Part shown: positions 46,992 to 56,449 of the stretch, piece by piece
Numbering within the stretch: position 1 is the stretch's first letter
Layout of the letters: every line of letters starts with the position of its first letter
NCBI GenBank assembly: GCA_016124455.1
Contig: WGNQ01000004.1
Location: forward strand, 164,683 to 228,682
Length of the DNA: 64,000 nucleotides
Origin: Sideroxydans sp.
GTDB taxonomy: Bacteria; Pseudomonadota; Gammaproteobacteria; Burkholderiales; Gallionellaceae
Direction: 5' to 3'
Notes under the pieces: generated by a model
What the model saw: the letters and a program-made list of their open reading frames with translations, nothing else
Databases searched by the model: none
What the model was told of the DNA's origin: nothing
Program-made: the position numbers and the translations under genes

Positions 46992-47884
46992 CGCGCGAGA
47001 CCGCCAGCCTTGCCATCCTGTTTGCCGACATCAGCGGCAGTACCGTGTTGTACGACAAGCTCGGCGACGAGCACGCCAGTGCCGTGGTGGCAAAGTGTGT
47101 CGCCATCATGGCAGCAGAAGTCCCGGCGCACCAGGGCACGCTGATCAAGACCATCGGCGATGAGATCATGTGCACCTTTCCCGGGGCGGCAGAGGCATTG
47201 CGCGCTGCCTGCCGCATGCAGCTCGCCGTGACGGCGGCCAAACCCGGCGGCAACATTCCCATTTACCTGCATATCGGTTTTCATTGCGGTAATGTCATCT
47301 GCGAAGGTGGCGACGTGTTCGGCGATGCCGTCAACATCGCCGCGCGGGTTGCCGAAATGACCCGGGCACGCGAAATCACCACTACCCAGGCAACGGTCGA
47401 TTTGTTGCCGCCTGACCTGAAAAGCCAGGTGCGCCCGATTTTCCGCACCGGGCTCAAGGGGAAGCAGGAAGCGTTCGACGTGTTCCGCGTGGTATGGGAG
47501 GCGGACGATACGCTATCCACGCGCGTCGGCCTGTCGCTCGAGCGCAGGCCGCACGAGGGGCGGGCGGAGCTGTGGTTGCAGTATCAGGGCCGGAGCTACA
47601 AGCTGGACGAGCAGCGGCGCAGCCTGGTGCTGGGGCGCGGACAGGATTGCGAAATCATGATCTGCCACAATCTGGCTTCACGCCAGCATGCGCGTATCGA
47701 ATACCGCTTCGGCAAGTTCGTGCTGATCGACCACAGTGTCAACGGCAGTTATATCCGCTTCAAGGACGGACAGGTTGTCGGCCTTGCCCACGAAGAGGCG
47801 ATCCTGCATGGCGCCGGCGCCATCAGCCTGGGCCAGCCCTTCAGCGAAGGGCCGGCTGAGCTGGTCGAGTATCAGGTCCGCTAA
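46988..47884 (+). CDS. Class III adenylate/guanylate cyclase fused to a C-terminal FHA domain
   Basis: [23 protein letters not shown]...[12 protein letters not shown]...[14 protein letters not shown] cyclase domain; [27 protein letters not shown]...[12 protein letters not shown] domain. Confidence 0.93.
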   Translation: MTRETASLAILFADISGSTVLYDKLGDEHASAVVAKCVAIMAAEVPAHQGTLIKTIGDEIMCTFPGAAEALRAACRMQLAVTAAKPGGNIPIYLHIGFHCGNVICEGGDVFGDAVNIAARVAEMTRAREITTTQATVDLLPPDLKSQVRPIFRTGLKGKQEAFDVFRVVWEADDTLSTRVGLSLERRPHEGRAELWLQYQGRSYKLDEQRRSLVLGRGQDCEIMICHNLASRQHARIEYRFGKFVLIDHSVNGSYIRFKDGQVVGLAHEEAILHGAGAISLGQPFSEGPAELVEYQVR

Positions 47885-47926
47885 AGGGGCAGCACGGCGC
47901 CAGCCCCGCATGGGCCGGTTCGTTGG

Positions 47927-50554
47927 CTATTCCGCCAATTCCTTTTCGGAAAACCTGTGCAATATCTTTTCCACCGACAGCACGATCAGGATGCGCCGCT
48001 CGGCACTGCCGCTTTGTGGCTTTATCAGGCTCTCAACCAGCGAATTGCCTTCTGACATCATGCCGGGCAAGGCTTCTATCTGCGCCACCGGAATTTCGGC
48101 GATATCGCCCAGATTGTCGACCAGAATGCCGAAGCGGGTCTGATCCTTCGGCGAATGCAGGATCAGGACCTGGCGCTTGCCGGCCATCGTGCCGCGCCGC
48201 GCGCGCCGCTCCTCGGTCGGTTTCGGGGGAGACACAATTGACGACAGGTCAAAGATGCTCAGCACCTGATCCTGATACATCAGGCAGCCTTTCACCCATT
48301 CCGAGGCGCCGGGCATGGCGGTCAGCCGTTCGGGGTCGATCGCCTCTACGACATAGCTGGAACGTATGCCGTACCAGTTCTGGCCGAGGTAGAAGCTGGC
48401 AACATCGACCGTCTCGCCGCCGCTTGCCTGATGCAGGGCATAGGTGTCGACCGCCAGATCGCGCAGCGAGTGCAGGCTTTCGGCGTCGATCAGGCGGTCG
48501 GAGAGCGGCGAGAAAACCAGCGCGACAACGTCGCTCTGATGGGTGTCCTCGTCGGATTTGTATTCCCGGTATCCCGCGCTCATGCAGGACCCAACGGCAT
48601 AGTAGCGGCCATTGTAAATAATGATGTCGCTGCAGCTGCCGCCGCGCTGTAAATTGAAAAATTCGAATCCGATCGTCATCCGGGTACCTGGCGTCAGGCT
48701 CGCGTCGGTGCTGGAGATGACATGGCCGTCGCGCCCGGCGAAGACCGCAAATGCGCCGGGTACCAGGCTGCCATCTGCCTGTCTCGGCAAGGCATCGCGC
48801 AGCATGGCCTGGAATTGCGGGGTGGAGTCGAAGACTATCGAGACGCCGCCTACAGGTTCGCTGCTGTCCGGCTCCCGCACCGCGGCAGAATAGACATAGG
48901 TAGGCTGGCCGGCATACAGGTCGGTCGCAGTAAAGCTGGTGACGCTATAGTTCTGGGTGTCTTCCAGTCCCAGCGTCGGGCGCACCCAGCTTTCGGGCAG
49001 GGTTTTGCCCAGCCAGTCGTTGTATGCCGAGTTGGAAACCGCGACCACGCGCCCCATCTGGTCGAACAGGATCAGGTTGCTATAAACGGTATACAGCGAA
49101 TTGATGGTGCGCAGCACATCCGTCAAACGCTTTTTCTGTTCCTGGTCGGCGAAATCGATCTGTGCCAGTTCCTCCCGGAACAGCCGCGTTAATGCCCACC
49201 AGCGACAGTCATTGGCGCGCTCGTACAGGTTGCGGTCCATGATGTCGATGGCAAGTGCCGCCTGCGTGCTGCAGTCGAAGAGCACGGAGGACAGTACGGT
49301 CTTGTAGAGGTTGGTGGTGGATTCGCTGAACACATTGCGTGTGCGTATGCCGGTGCTGCCGATTTCCCGCAGCAGTACCTTGGCAAATGCCGCATTGTGC
49401 GCGGCGCCATCCGAGGCGAGCCAGATATTGCCATTCCATACCGCCCGGTTCAGTTCTTGCTGGATGCTCGCAGCCTTGAGTGGAATGTCGCGCAACTCCT
49501 GGCTGAACAGGGTTGCCGTTTCCAGCACGCAGTTGAGCAAGTCGTCCGGGACGCTGCCCAGTTCGTGCGCCTCGGACATTTCAAAGGCATGGCTAAGCGG
49601 CGCCATGGCCTGTCCTACCCAACCCGGGCCCATGTAACCCTGGTAGCCGTGGGCGGGGCGGGTTGCCGCGAGATATTCGCGCCCGGCGAAACGGATAATC
49701 CGGCAATCGTCGTCGTTTGCCTGTTCCAGCTTGACCCCGACCGGGAACTGGTACGGGTCGCTGCTCGCGATAACCCGGCCGGAAGCATCGAGCAGGGTGA
49801 TCACCGTCCAGTCATCCTCGGCGACCAGATTCTCGAATATGCGCTGGCATTCATCCTGCATGCGGAAGCACAGGCACAGCACGCCCACCGGGTGGCTGCC
49901 GTCCTTGGACATGACGCGGTAGGCGTAGATCAGCGGGCTGTCGTCACCCGGCAGCAGGTCGGTGGGGCGGAAGACCTCCACATAGCCGGCATTGGTAGTC
50001 AGCGCTTCCTCTACGAGCTTGTCCGTGGTGCGGGAGACCGCGTTGTCATCGTCCAGCTGCACCAGTACGTCGCCCAGCGGCGAAAGCAGGATGATGTTGT
50101 GGTAAACCGAATATTTGTTTACATACTCGGTGAAACGGGATTGCAGGGCCGATTGCCATTGCCGGTCGCGCTTGACCTTCGGGTCGACTTCAACCGCTTC
50201 GGCAAAAGAGCAGATTTCACTATCGGTTGCCAGGAATCCGATGTCTGCGGTCCGTTCGAACAGATTGCGTGTCAGCACATCAATCGCCACGCGTGCGCCG
50301 GAACCAAGATTCAGCGTGGCTTTCTTGTAATGTTCCTTGGCCAGCTGGTCGAGCAACAGCGAAGCCAGGCTATTGAAATCCGAGCGCATGCGGGTGATGT
50401 CGGTTCCTGCGCAAAGCAACTGGCCCAGCAGGGTCAGGTTATCGTAAACAGTTTGTATCTCGGTAAGGCTTTTCTGGTCCGGCTGCAATCCGCTCATGAA
50501 GTGGGCCAAATTGCGCAGGTCGGTTTTGGCGTAGGTTACTTTGCGCTTTCTCAT
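47927..50554 (-). CDS. Tandem Cache-like sensor modules fused to a C-terminal CheW-like domain
   Basis: Two internally homologous modules (AIDVLTRNLFERTAD / AIDIMDRNLYERAND); C-terminal CheW-like VASFYLGQNWYGIRSSYVVEAID...MYQDQVLSIFDLSSIV...ILVDNLGDIAEI. Confidence 0.8.
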   Translation of the reverse strand: MRKRKVTYAKTDLRNLAHFMSGLQPDQKSLTEIQTVYDNLTLLGQLLCAGTDITRMRSDFNSLASLLLDQLAKEHYKKATLNLGSGARVAIDVLTRNLFERTADIGFLATDSEICSFAEAVEVDPKVKRDRQWQSALQSRFTEYVNKYSVYHNIILLSPLGDVLVQLDDDNAVSRTTDKLVEEALTTNAGYVEVFRPTDLLPGDDSPLIYAYRVMSKDGSHPVGVLCLCFRMQDECQRIFENLVAEDDWTVITLLDASGRVIASSDPYQFPVGVKLEQANDDDCRIIRFAGREYLAATRPAHGYQGYMGPGWVGQAMAPLSHAFEMSEAHELGSVPDDLLNCVLETATLFSQELRDIPLKAASIQQELNRAVWNGNIWLASDGAAHNAAFAKVLLREIGSTGIRTRNVFSESTTNLYKTVLSSVLFDCSTQAALAIDIMDRNLYERANDCRWWALTRLFREELAQIDFADQEQKKRLTDVLRTINSLYTVYSNLILFDQMGRVVAVSNSAYNDWLGKTLPESWVRPTLGLEDTQNYSVTSFTATDLYAGQPTYVYSAAVREPDSSEPVGGVSIVFDSTPQFQAMLRDALPRQADGSLVPGAFAVFAGRDGHVISSTDASLTPGTRMTIGFEFFNLQRGGSCSDIIIYNGRYYAVGSCMSAGYREYKSDEDTHQSDVVALVFSPLSDRLIDAESLHSLRDLAVDTYALHQASGGETVDVASFYLGQNWYGIRSSYVVEAIDPERLTAMPGASEWVKGCLMYQDQVLSIFDLSSIVSPPKPTEERRARRGTMAGKRQVLILHSPKDQTRFGILVDNLGDIAEIPVAQIEALPGMMSEGNSLVESLIKPQSGSAERRILIVLSVEKILHRFSEKELAE

Positions 50555-50726
50555 AATGAATATCCCGTTTTTTTATGCAGGTGCATAGCCGTTCCAGAAT
50601 GAAACGCACCACCGTCAACCGGGTAGAGCAAAAATGATGCCCGAGGTGGAACTCCCATGGATTCAATGGGGTCGGGAAACTGTCGTGGGCTAATCGCTCA
50701 GATATGGGTCAGAATTGCCGCGCGCC

Positions 50727-50738
50727 AACCAATATTGG
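50727..50738. promoter_or_regulatory. Perfect 12-bp palindrome upstream of the Cache-CheW gene
   Basis: ACCAATATTGGT is its own reverse complement. Confidence 0.35.
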
Positions 50739-50825
50739 TGCACGAATTTTTCCCGCAGTATTGCGTATAAACCTGTTTATATTGTGGATATGGGTGCAGT
50801 CCGGTGCTTCCTCGGCAGCATGCGG

Positions 50826-52166
50826 TCATGCCAGCCGTTGCAACAGTTTTGTGTGTATTCCGCCGAAACCGCCGTTGCTCATGACCAGCACATGGTCACC
50901 GGGCCTTGCGGCGGTGGCGATGGCGGCAACCAGTTCGTCGAGGTCGTCTTTCACCATGGCCTTGTCGCCCAGCGGCGCGAGTGCGCTGCGCGCATCCCAG
51001 CCGAGATTGCCGGCATAGCAGAACACCAGGTCGGCATCCTGCAGGCTGCCGGGCAGTGCGTCTTTCATCACGCCGAGCTTCATGGTGTTGGAGCGCGGCT
51101 CGAGCACGGCCAGTATGCGTGCACCGTTGACCTTGTGGCGCAGGCCGGCGATGGTGGTGGCGATGGCGGTGGGGTGATGGGCGAAATCGTCATATACGAT
51201 GATGCCGTTGACCGTGCCGCGTACCTCCATGCGTCGCTTCACGTTCTTGAATTCGGCCAGTGCGGCCAGTCCCTGCGCGACGGGTACGCCGGCATGGCGC
51301 GCAGCGGCCAGCGCGGCCAGCGCATTCATGCGGTTGTGTTCGCCGAGCAGGTCCCAGCGCAATGCACCTTGCGGGTTGCCGGCCAGCGTGATCGAGTCAT
51401 CGGCATCGATCTGCCAGCCACCGGCATTGCCGAACTTCTCCACTGGCGTCCAGCAGCCACGGTCAAGCACACGCTGCAATGCTGGCTCGCGTCCGTTGCA
51501 CACCACCAGTCCGTTACTTGGCACAGTGCGTACCAGATGGTGGAACTGGGTTTCGATCGCGGCGAGGTCGGGGAAGATGTCGGCGTGGTCGAACTCGAGG
51601 TTGTTGAGGATTGCAGTGCGCGGGCGGTAGTGCACGAATTTGGAGCGCTTGTCGAAGAACGCGGTGTCGTATTCGTCGGCTTCGATCACGAAGAACGGGG
51701 ATTCGGTGAGCCGTGCCGAGATGCCGAAATTCTGGGGCACGCCACCGATCAGGAAGCCGGGGTTGAGTCCGGCATGTTCCAGTATCCAGGCCAGCATCGA
51801 GCTGGTGGTGGTCTTGCCATGGGTGCCTGCGACGCCCAGCACCCATTTGTCGCGCAGCAGCGTATCGGCCAGCCATTGCGGGCCGGAGACATAGCGCAGG
51901 CCACGGTTGAGGATCTCTTCCATGAGCGGATTGCCGCGCGAAACGACATTGCCAATCACGTAGACGTCGGGATTGAGCCCGAGCTGTTCGGGGCCAAAAC
52001 CTTCGATCAGTTCGATGCCCTGCGCTTCGAGTTGCGTACTCATCGGTGGGTAGACATTGGCGTCGCAGCCGGTGACACGATAGCCTGCGTGTTTGGCGAT
52101 GGCGGCGATGCCGCCCATGAACGTGCCGCAGATGCCGAGAATATGGATATGTTTGGGATTGCTCAT
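50826..52166 (-). CDS. mpl: UDP-N-acetylmuramate:L-alanyl-gamma-D-glutamyl-meso-DAP ligase
   Basis: HIHILGICGTFMGGIAAIAK; VAGTHGKTTTSSMLAWILEHAG. Confidence 0.97.
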   Translation of the reverse strand: MSNPKHIHILGICGTFMGGIAAIAKHAGYRVTGCDANVYPPMSTQLEAQGIELIEGFGPEQLGLNPDVYVIGNVVSRGNPLMEEILNRGLRYVSGPQWLADTLLRDKWVLGVAGTHGKTTTSSMLAWILEHAGLNPGFLIGGVPQNFGISARLTESPFFVIEADEYDTAFFDKRSKFVHYRPRTAILNNLEFDHADIFPDLAAIETQFHHLVRTVPSNGLVVCNGREPALQRVLDRGCWTPVEKFGNAGGWQIDADDSITLAGNPQGALRWDLLGEHNRMNALAALAAARHAGVPVAQGLAALAEFKNVKRRMEVRGTVNGIIVYDDFAHHPTAIATTIAGLRHKVNGARILAVLEPRSNTMKLGVMKDALPGSLQDADLVFCYAGNLGWDARSALAPLGDKAMVKDDLDELVAAIATAARPGDHVLVMSNGGFGGIHTKLLQRLA

Positions 52167-52173
52167 GGATCAA

Positions 52174-52527
52174 TTACGCACGAAAAATAAAATACACAGC
52201 CCCCATCAGGCACAGTGCGGCATACAGGTAATCCAGCTTGAGCGGTTGGTTCATGTACAGCACGGCAAAGGGGACGAATACAGACAGGGTGATGACTTCC
52301 TGCAGAATCTTCAGCTGCCCGAGACTGAGCGCAGTGTAACCGATACGGTTGGCGGGTACTTGCAATAAATATTCGAACAGCGCGATGCCCCAGCTGATCA
52401 ATGCCGCGACATACCACGGCGAGCTGGAGAGGTTCTTCAGATGGCCGTACCAGGCAAAGGTCATGAACAGGTTGGACACGGCAAGCATCAGTGCTGTGAT
52501 CAGCAACGGGTTGGCAATCAGCTTCAT
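52174..52527 (-). CDS. DMT-family / DUF486 membrane protein
   Basis: 117 aa, four hydrophobic helices; SWGIALFEYLLQVPANRIGY; start codon at 52527. Confidence 0.9.
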   Translation of the reverse strand: MKLIANPLLITALMLAVSNLFMTFAWYGHLKNLSSSPWYVAALISWGIALFEYLLQVPANRIGYTALSLGQLKILQEVITLSVFVPFAVLYMNQPLKLDYLYAALCLMGAVYFIFRA

Positions 52528-52556
52528 GTTTATATTTCTGGGCGGTGCAGCATGTA

Positions 52557-54179
52557 TCAGGTTTCTTCCGGCACCATTTTGATCGCACCACACGGGCATT
52601 CCGATACGCAGATGCCGCAGCCCTTGCAGTAGTCGTAATTGAACTTGAAGCGCTTGCCGGAGCCGAGCTTGATCACTGCATTGTCCGGGCATACGCCGTA
52701 GCAGTTGTCGCACTCGAAGCAGTTGCCGCAGGACAGGCAGCGCCGCGCCTCGAACAGCGCATTGGTTTCGTCGAGTCCACCCTGCACCTCCTCGAACGTG
52801 GTCTGGCGGCGGATCAGGTCCAGCATCGGGCGCACCGTCTTCGGCGCGTCGGTGTAATACCACGGGTTGAGCATGTCGAAGCTCGCCGGCTCGTGCCTGG
52901 GGGCAGGTGTATATTCGGTGCCGCGCAGCCAGGCATCGATGTTGCGTGCGGCTTTCTTGCCGTGGCCGACCCCCACCGTTACCGTGCGTTCGGACGGCAC
53001 CATGTCGCCCCCCGCGAAAATACCCGTGCGGCCGGTCATCATATTGGGGGCAACCTGCACCACACCGTCCTTGATCTCGAGCCCAGGCACGCCTTCGAGC
53101 AGCGACAGGTCTACATCCTGGCCCAGCGCCAGCACTACCGAATCGGCTTCCAGCTTTTCATATTCGCCGGTCGGCTGCGGGAAGCCCTTGTCGTCCAGTT
53201 GCATCCTTTCGACGGTAATTTCCCCGTCGATGGCCTGTTTGATGGTGGACAGCCACTTGATCATCACACCTTCCTGCAGCGCTTCCTCGATCTCGAAGTC
53301 ATGTGCGGGCGCCTTGTCGCGCGTGCGGCGGTAGACAATGACCGGCTCGGCCCCCATGCGCTTGACGGTGCGTGCCACGTCGATTGCAGTGTTGCCGCCG
53401 CCGTACACCACCACGCGGCGGCCCAGCATCGGCTTGTCCTCGCCTTCCATCGAACGCAGCACCGACACCGCATCCACGATATGCGCGGCATCGCCGGCGG
53501 GAATGGTGGTGCGCCGCGCAATGTGTGCGCCGACAGCGAGGAAGGCAGCATCGAAGCCACCCTGTTTCATGGTTTGCTCGATATGTTCGACCCTGGTGTT
53601 GAGTTTCAGGGTGACGCCAAGGTCGAGGATGCGTTGCACTTCCGCATCCAGCACGTCGCGCGGCAGGCGGTACTTGGGAATGCCGAAGCGCATCATGCCG
53701 CCGGCAAGCGGGCCGGCCTCGTGGATTTCCACCGCATGTCCCATGCGCGCCAGGTGGTAGGCGGCGGACAGGCCGGACGGCCCCGCGCCGACGATCAGTA
53801 CTTTCTTGCCGGAGGATGTTGCCGGTGCATCGAATTTCCAGCCGCACCTGATGGCCTCGTCGCCGAGGAAGCGCTCGACCGAATTGATACCGACCGGTGC
53901 ATCGAGCTGGCCGCGGTTGCAACTGTTTTCGCATGGGTGGTAGCAGACGCGCCCCATCACCGCAGGCAGCGGGTTATCCTGCACCAGTACGCGCCATGCC
54001 TGTTCGTAGTCGCCGCTTTCCGCATGAAACAGCCAGCCCTGGATATTCTCGCCAGCCGGACAGGCATGGTTGCATGGTGGCAGGCGGTCTACATACACCG
54101 GCCGTTCGGTGCGCCAGGTGCCGGTCAGGTTGGTGAGCGAGGAACCGGGTTTGAGCGTAATCGCGAATGGTTTGGCCAT
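52557..54179 (-). CDS. GltD-like NAD(P)-binding oxidoreductase fused to a C-terminal 2x[4Fe-4S] ferredoxin domain
   Basis: PPCNHACPAGENIQ, CYHPCENSCNRG, GAGPSGLSAAYHLARMGH; C-terminal CLSCGNCFECDNCYGVCP...YCKGCGICVSECPCGAI. Confidence 0.93.
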   Translation of the reverse strand: MAKPFAITLKPGSSLTNLTGTWRTERPVYVDRLPPCNHACPAGENIQGWLFHAESGDYEQAWRVLVQDNPLPAVMGRVCYHPCENSCNRGQLDAPVGINSVERFLGDEAIRCGWKFDAPATSSGKKVLIVGAGPSGLSAAYHLARMGHAVEIHEAGPLAGGMMRFGIPKYRLPRDVLDAEVQRILDLGVTLKLNTRVEHIEQTMKQGGFDAAFLAVGAHIARRTTIPAGDAAHIVDAVSVLRSMEGEDKPMLGRRVVVYGGGNTAIDVARTVKRMGAEPVIVYRRTRDKAPAHDFEIEEALQEGVMIKWLSTIKQAIDGEITVERMQLDDKGFPQPTGEYEKLEADSVVLALGQDVDLSLLEGVPGLEIKDGVVQVAPNMMTGRTGIFAGGDMVPSERTVTVGVGHGKKAARNIDAWLRGTEYTPAPRHEPASFDMLNPWYYTDAPKTVRPMLDLIRRQTTFEEVQGGLDETNALFEARRCLSCGNCFECDNCYGVCPDNAVIKLGSGKRFKFNYDYCKGCGICVSECPCGAIKMVPEET

Positions 54180-54180
54180 C

Positions 54181-55182
54181 TCAGTGTACCTCCTCATCCA
54201 GCAATTTATATTTGCGGATGTTGCGGTCGGCCAGCGCCTGGATGTGCGCCACCATGTCGGGATGGGCATGCTTGCCGAACAGGTGGGCGAAGCGTTTCTG
54301 CGGTTTCAGGTAATCCTCCACCGGAACCGGGTGCCGTATCTTCAGCACGCCGGTTACTTCGCCGTGCTCGGCTTCGAATACCGGGAATAGCCCGCTTTCC
54401 TTGGCCAGCCGCGCAATGCGGATGGTGTCGTGGGATGCGGTGCCCCAGCCCAGCGGGCACGGTACGAACAGGTGCAGGTAACGTGCGCCGTGCATTTGCA
54501 TGGCGCGTTTCACCTTGTATTCGATATCGCGCAGGTCGGCCACGGTTGCCGTGGCAACATAAGGGATGCCGTGCGCCATGGCGATTTCCGGCAGGTTCTT
54601 GCCCTGGCCGAACGGATTGCCGGGTTGCGGGCCGACCGGCATGGTGGTGGCGGTGCGCGCTGCGGGCGGCGTGGCGCTCGAGCGCTGTACGCCGGTATTC
54701 ATATAGGCCTGGTTGTCGTAGCAGATGTAGAGCACGTCATCATTGCGCTCGAACATGCCGGACAGGCAGCCGAAACCGATATCGGTGGTGCCGCCGTCGC
54801 CACCTTGCGCTACTACCCGCACCTCGGTTTTGCCTTTGGCTTTCAGCGCCGCGGCGATGCCGGTGGCTACCGCCGGCGCATTGCCGAACACGGAATGTAT
54901 CCATGGCACTTGCCACGACGACTCGGGATAGGGGGTGGAAAAAACTTCGAGGCAGCCGGTCGCATTGGCCGCGATCAGTTGTCCATTGCTCGCGGCCATT
55001 GCCGCATCGATCGCATAGCGTGCGCCCAGTGCTTCGCCGCAGCCTTGGCAGGCGCGGTGGCCGGAGTTGATGGCATTGCTGCGTTGTTCGCTGGACTGCA
55101 CACTGCGCTCGTCCGCTGCGAGCAGGCGGTTGCCTACGGTATAGGTGCCGGTCTGGTAGAACTTTACTGGCTGGAATCCCAT
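54181..55182 (-). CDS. porB: Pyruvate (2-oxoacid):ferredoxin oxidoreductase beta subunit
   Basis: GHRACQGCGEALGARY; AQGGDGGTTDIGFGCLSGMFERNDDVLYICYDNQAYMNTGVQRS (TPP binding). Confidence 0.92.
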   Translation of the reverse strand: MGFQPVKFYQTGTYTVGNRLLAADERSVQSSEQRSNAINSGHRACQGCGEALGARYAIDAAMAASNGQLIAANATGCLEVFSTPYPESSWQVPWIHSVFGNAPAVATGIAAALKAKGKTEVRVVAQGGDGGTTDIGFGCLSGMFERNDDVLYICYDNQAYMNTGVQRSSATPPAARTATTMPVGPQPGNPFGQGKNLPEIAMAHGIPYVATATVADLRDIEYKVKRAMQMHGARYLHLFVPCPLGWGTASHDTIRIARLAKESGLFPVFEAEHGEVTGVLKIRHPVPVEDYLKPQKRFAHLFGKHAHPDMVAHIQALADRNIRKYKLLDEEVH

Positions 55183-55192
55183 GATGCCCTCC

Positions 55193-56449
55193 TTAGCCGA
55201 ATTGCCCGGCAGAGACGATGCCCTTGTCGTGCAGCATGTTTTCGGCGATCGGTCCCGAGCGTCGTGTTTGCCGTTCACGCTCCAGTTGCTTGTTGACCGC
55301 ATCCCGGTCCAGGTCGAGGAAGCTGACGGGTTCCAGCGTTTCCTGTTCCGCCTGGCGGAACAATTGGTGCAACGAGGCCTTGGTAATCGGGCGGCCGCCG
55401 AGGCCGGCTATGGCGGTGAAACCGCGCAGGCCGGAACCGGACACCGCCATGCGCACATCGGTGGCGAGGATGCCGCCCAGGCCGACGGCCAGGCTTTTTT
55501 CCAGCACCAGAAAACGTTTGCAGTGAACCAGTGCTGCGCGTACCTGTGCCAGCGGGAAAGGGCGGTAACTGGTGATGCCGAGCACGCCGATCCTGTGGCC
55601 GTCGGCACGCATTTCGTCGACCACGTCCTTGATGGTGCCGAGCACCGAGCCCATCGCCACGATCATCGTCTCTGCGTCGTCGGCGCAATAGGTATGGGCC
55701 AGGCCGCAGCTGTCGCGGCCGAACACATCCCTGAATTCCGTGGCGAGTTGCGGAATGCGTTCCAGTGCCTGCAGTTGCCTGGCGTGTGCGAGGTAGCGCA
55801 CCTCCATGAATGCTTCGGGGCCTACCATGGCGCCGATGGTGACCGGTTCTGCCGGGTCGAGTACCTGGCGCGGCTCGAACGATGGCAGATAGGCATCCAC
55901 CTGTTCCTGCGTCGGGATGTCCACGCGCTCGAAGGCGTGGGTGAGGATGAAGCCGTCCATGCATACCATTACCGGCATCGACAGTTCCTCGCCGAGGCGG
56001 AACGCCTGGATGTGCAGGTCGACCGCTTCCTGGTTGTTCTCGGCGAACAGCTGCAGCCAGCCGGAATCCCGTTGCGACAGCGCGTCGGAATGGTCATTCC
56101 AGATGTTGATCGGCGCACCGATGGCGCGGTTGGCGACGGTCATCACGATCGGAAGGCCGAGGCCGGAAGCGTTGTACACGGCCTCGGCCATGAACAGCAG
56201 GCCCTGCGAGGCGGTCGCAGTGTACGCCCGCGCGCCGGCGGCGGAAGCGCCGATGGCTACCGACATCGCGGCGAATTCCGATTCGACGTTGATGAATTCG
56301 CACGGCGACAAACTGCCTTCCTTCACCGTTTTGCCGAGTGCCTCGACGATGTGGGTCTGCGGCGAAATCGGGTAGGCGCAGATTACTTCCGGGCGGCATA
56401 GCGCCACGGCCTGGGCGACGGCTTGCGACCCTTCGATCTGTTTAAGCAT
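55193..56449 (-). CDS. porA: Pyruvate (2-oxoacid):ferredoxin oxidoreductase alpha subunit
   Basis: AYPISPQTHIVEALGK; ESEFAAMSVAIGASAAGARAYTATASQGLLFMAE. Confidence 0.93.
   Translation of the reverse strand: MLKQIEGSQAVAQAVALCRPEVICAYPISPQTHIVEALGKTVKEGSLSPCEFINVESEFAAMSVAIGASAAGARAYTATASQGLLFMAEAVYNASGLGLPIVMTVANRAIGAPINIWNDHSDALSQRDSGWLQLFAENNQEAVDLHIQAFRLGEELSMPVMVCMDGFILTHAFERVDIPTQEQVDAYLPSFEPRQVLDPAEPVTIGAMVGPEAFMEVRYLAHARQLQALERIPQLATEFRDVFGRDSCGLAHTYCADDAETMIVAMGSVLGTIKDVVDEMRADGHRIGVLGITSYRPFPLAQVRAALVHCKRFLVLEKSLAVGLGGILATDVRMAVSGSGLRGFTAIAGLGGRPITKASLHQLFRQAEQETLEPVSFLDLDRDAVNKQLERERQTRRSGPIAENMLHDKGIVSAGQFG

Noticed and set aside
52545-55070. 841-aa plus-strand ORF antisense to the ferredoxin-oxidoreductase fusion and porB
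   Set aside because: Shadow ORF with no domain signal.
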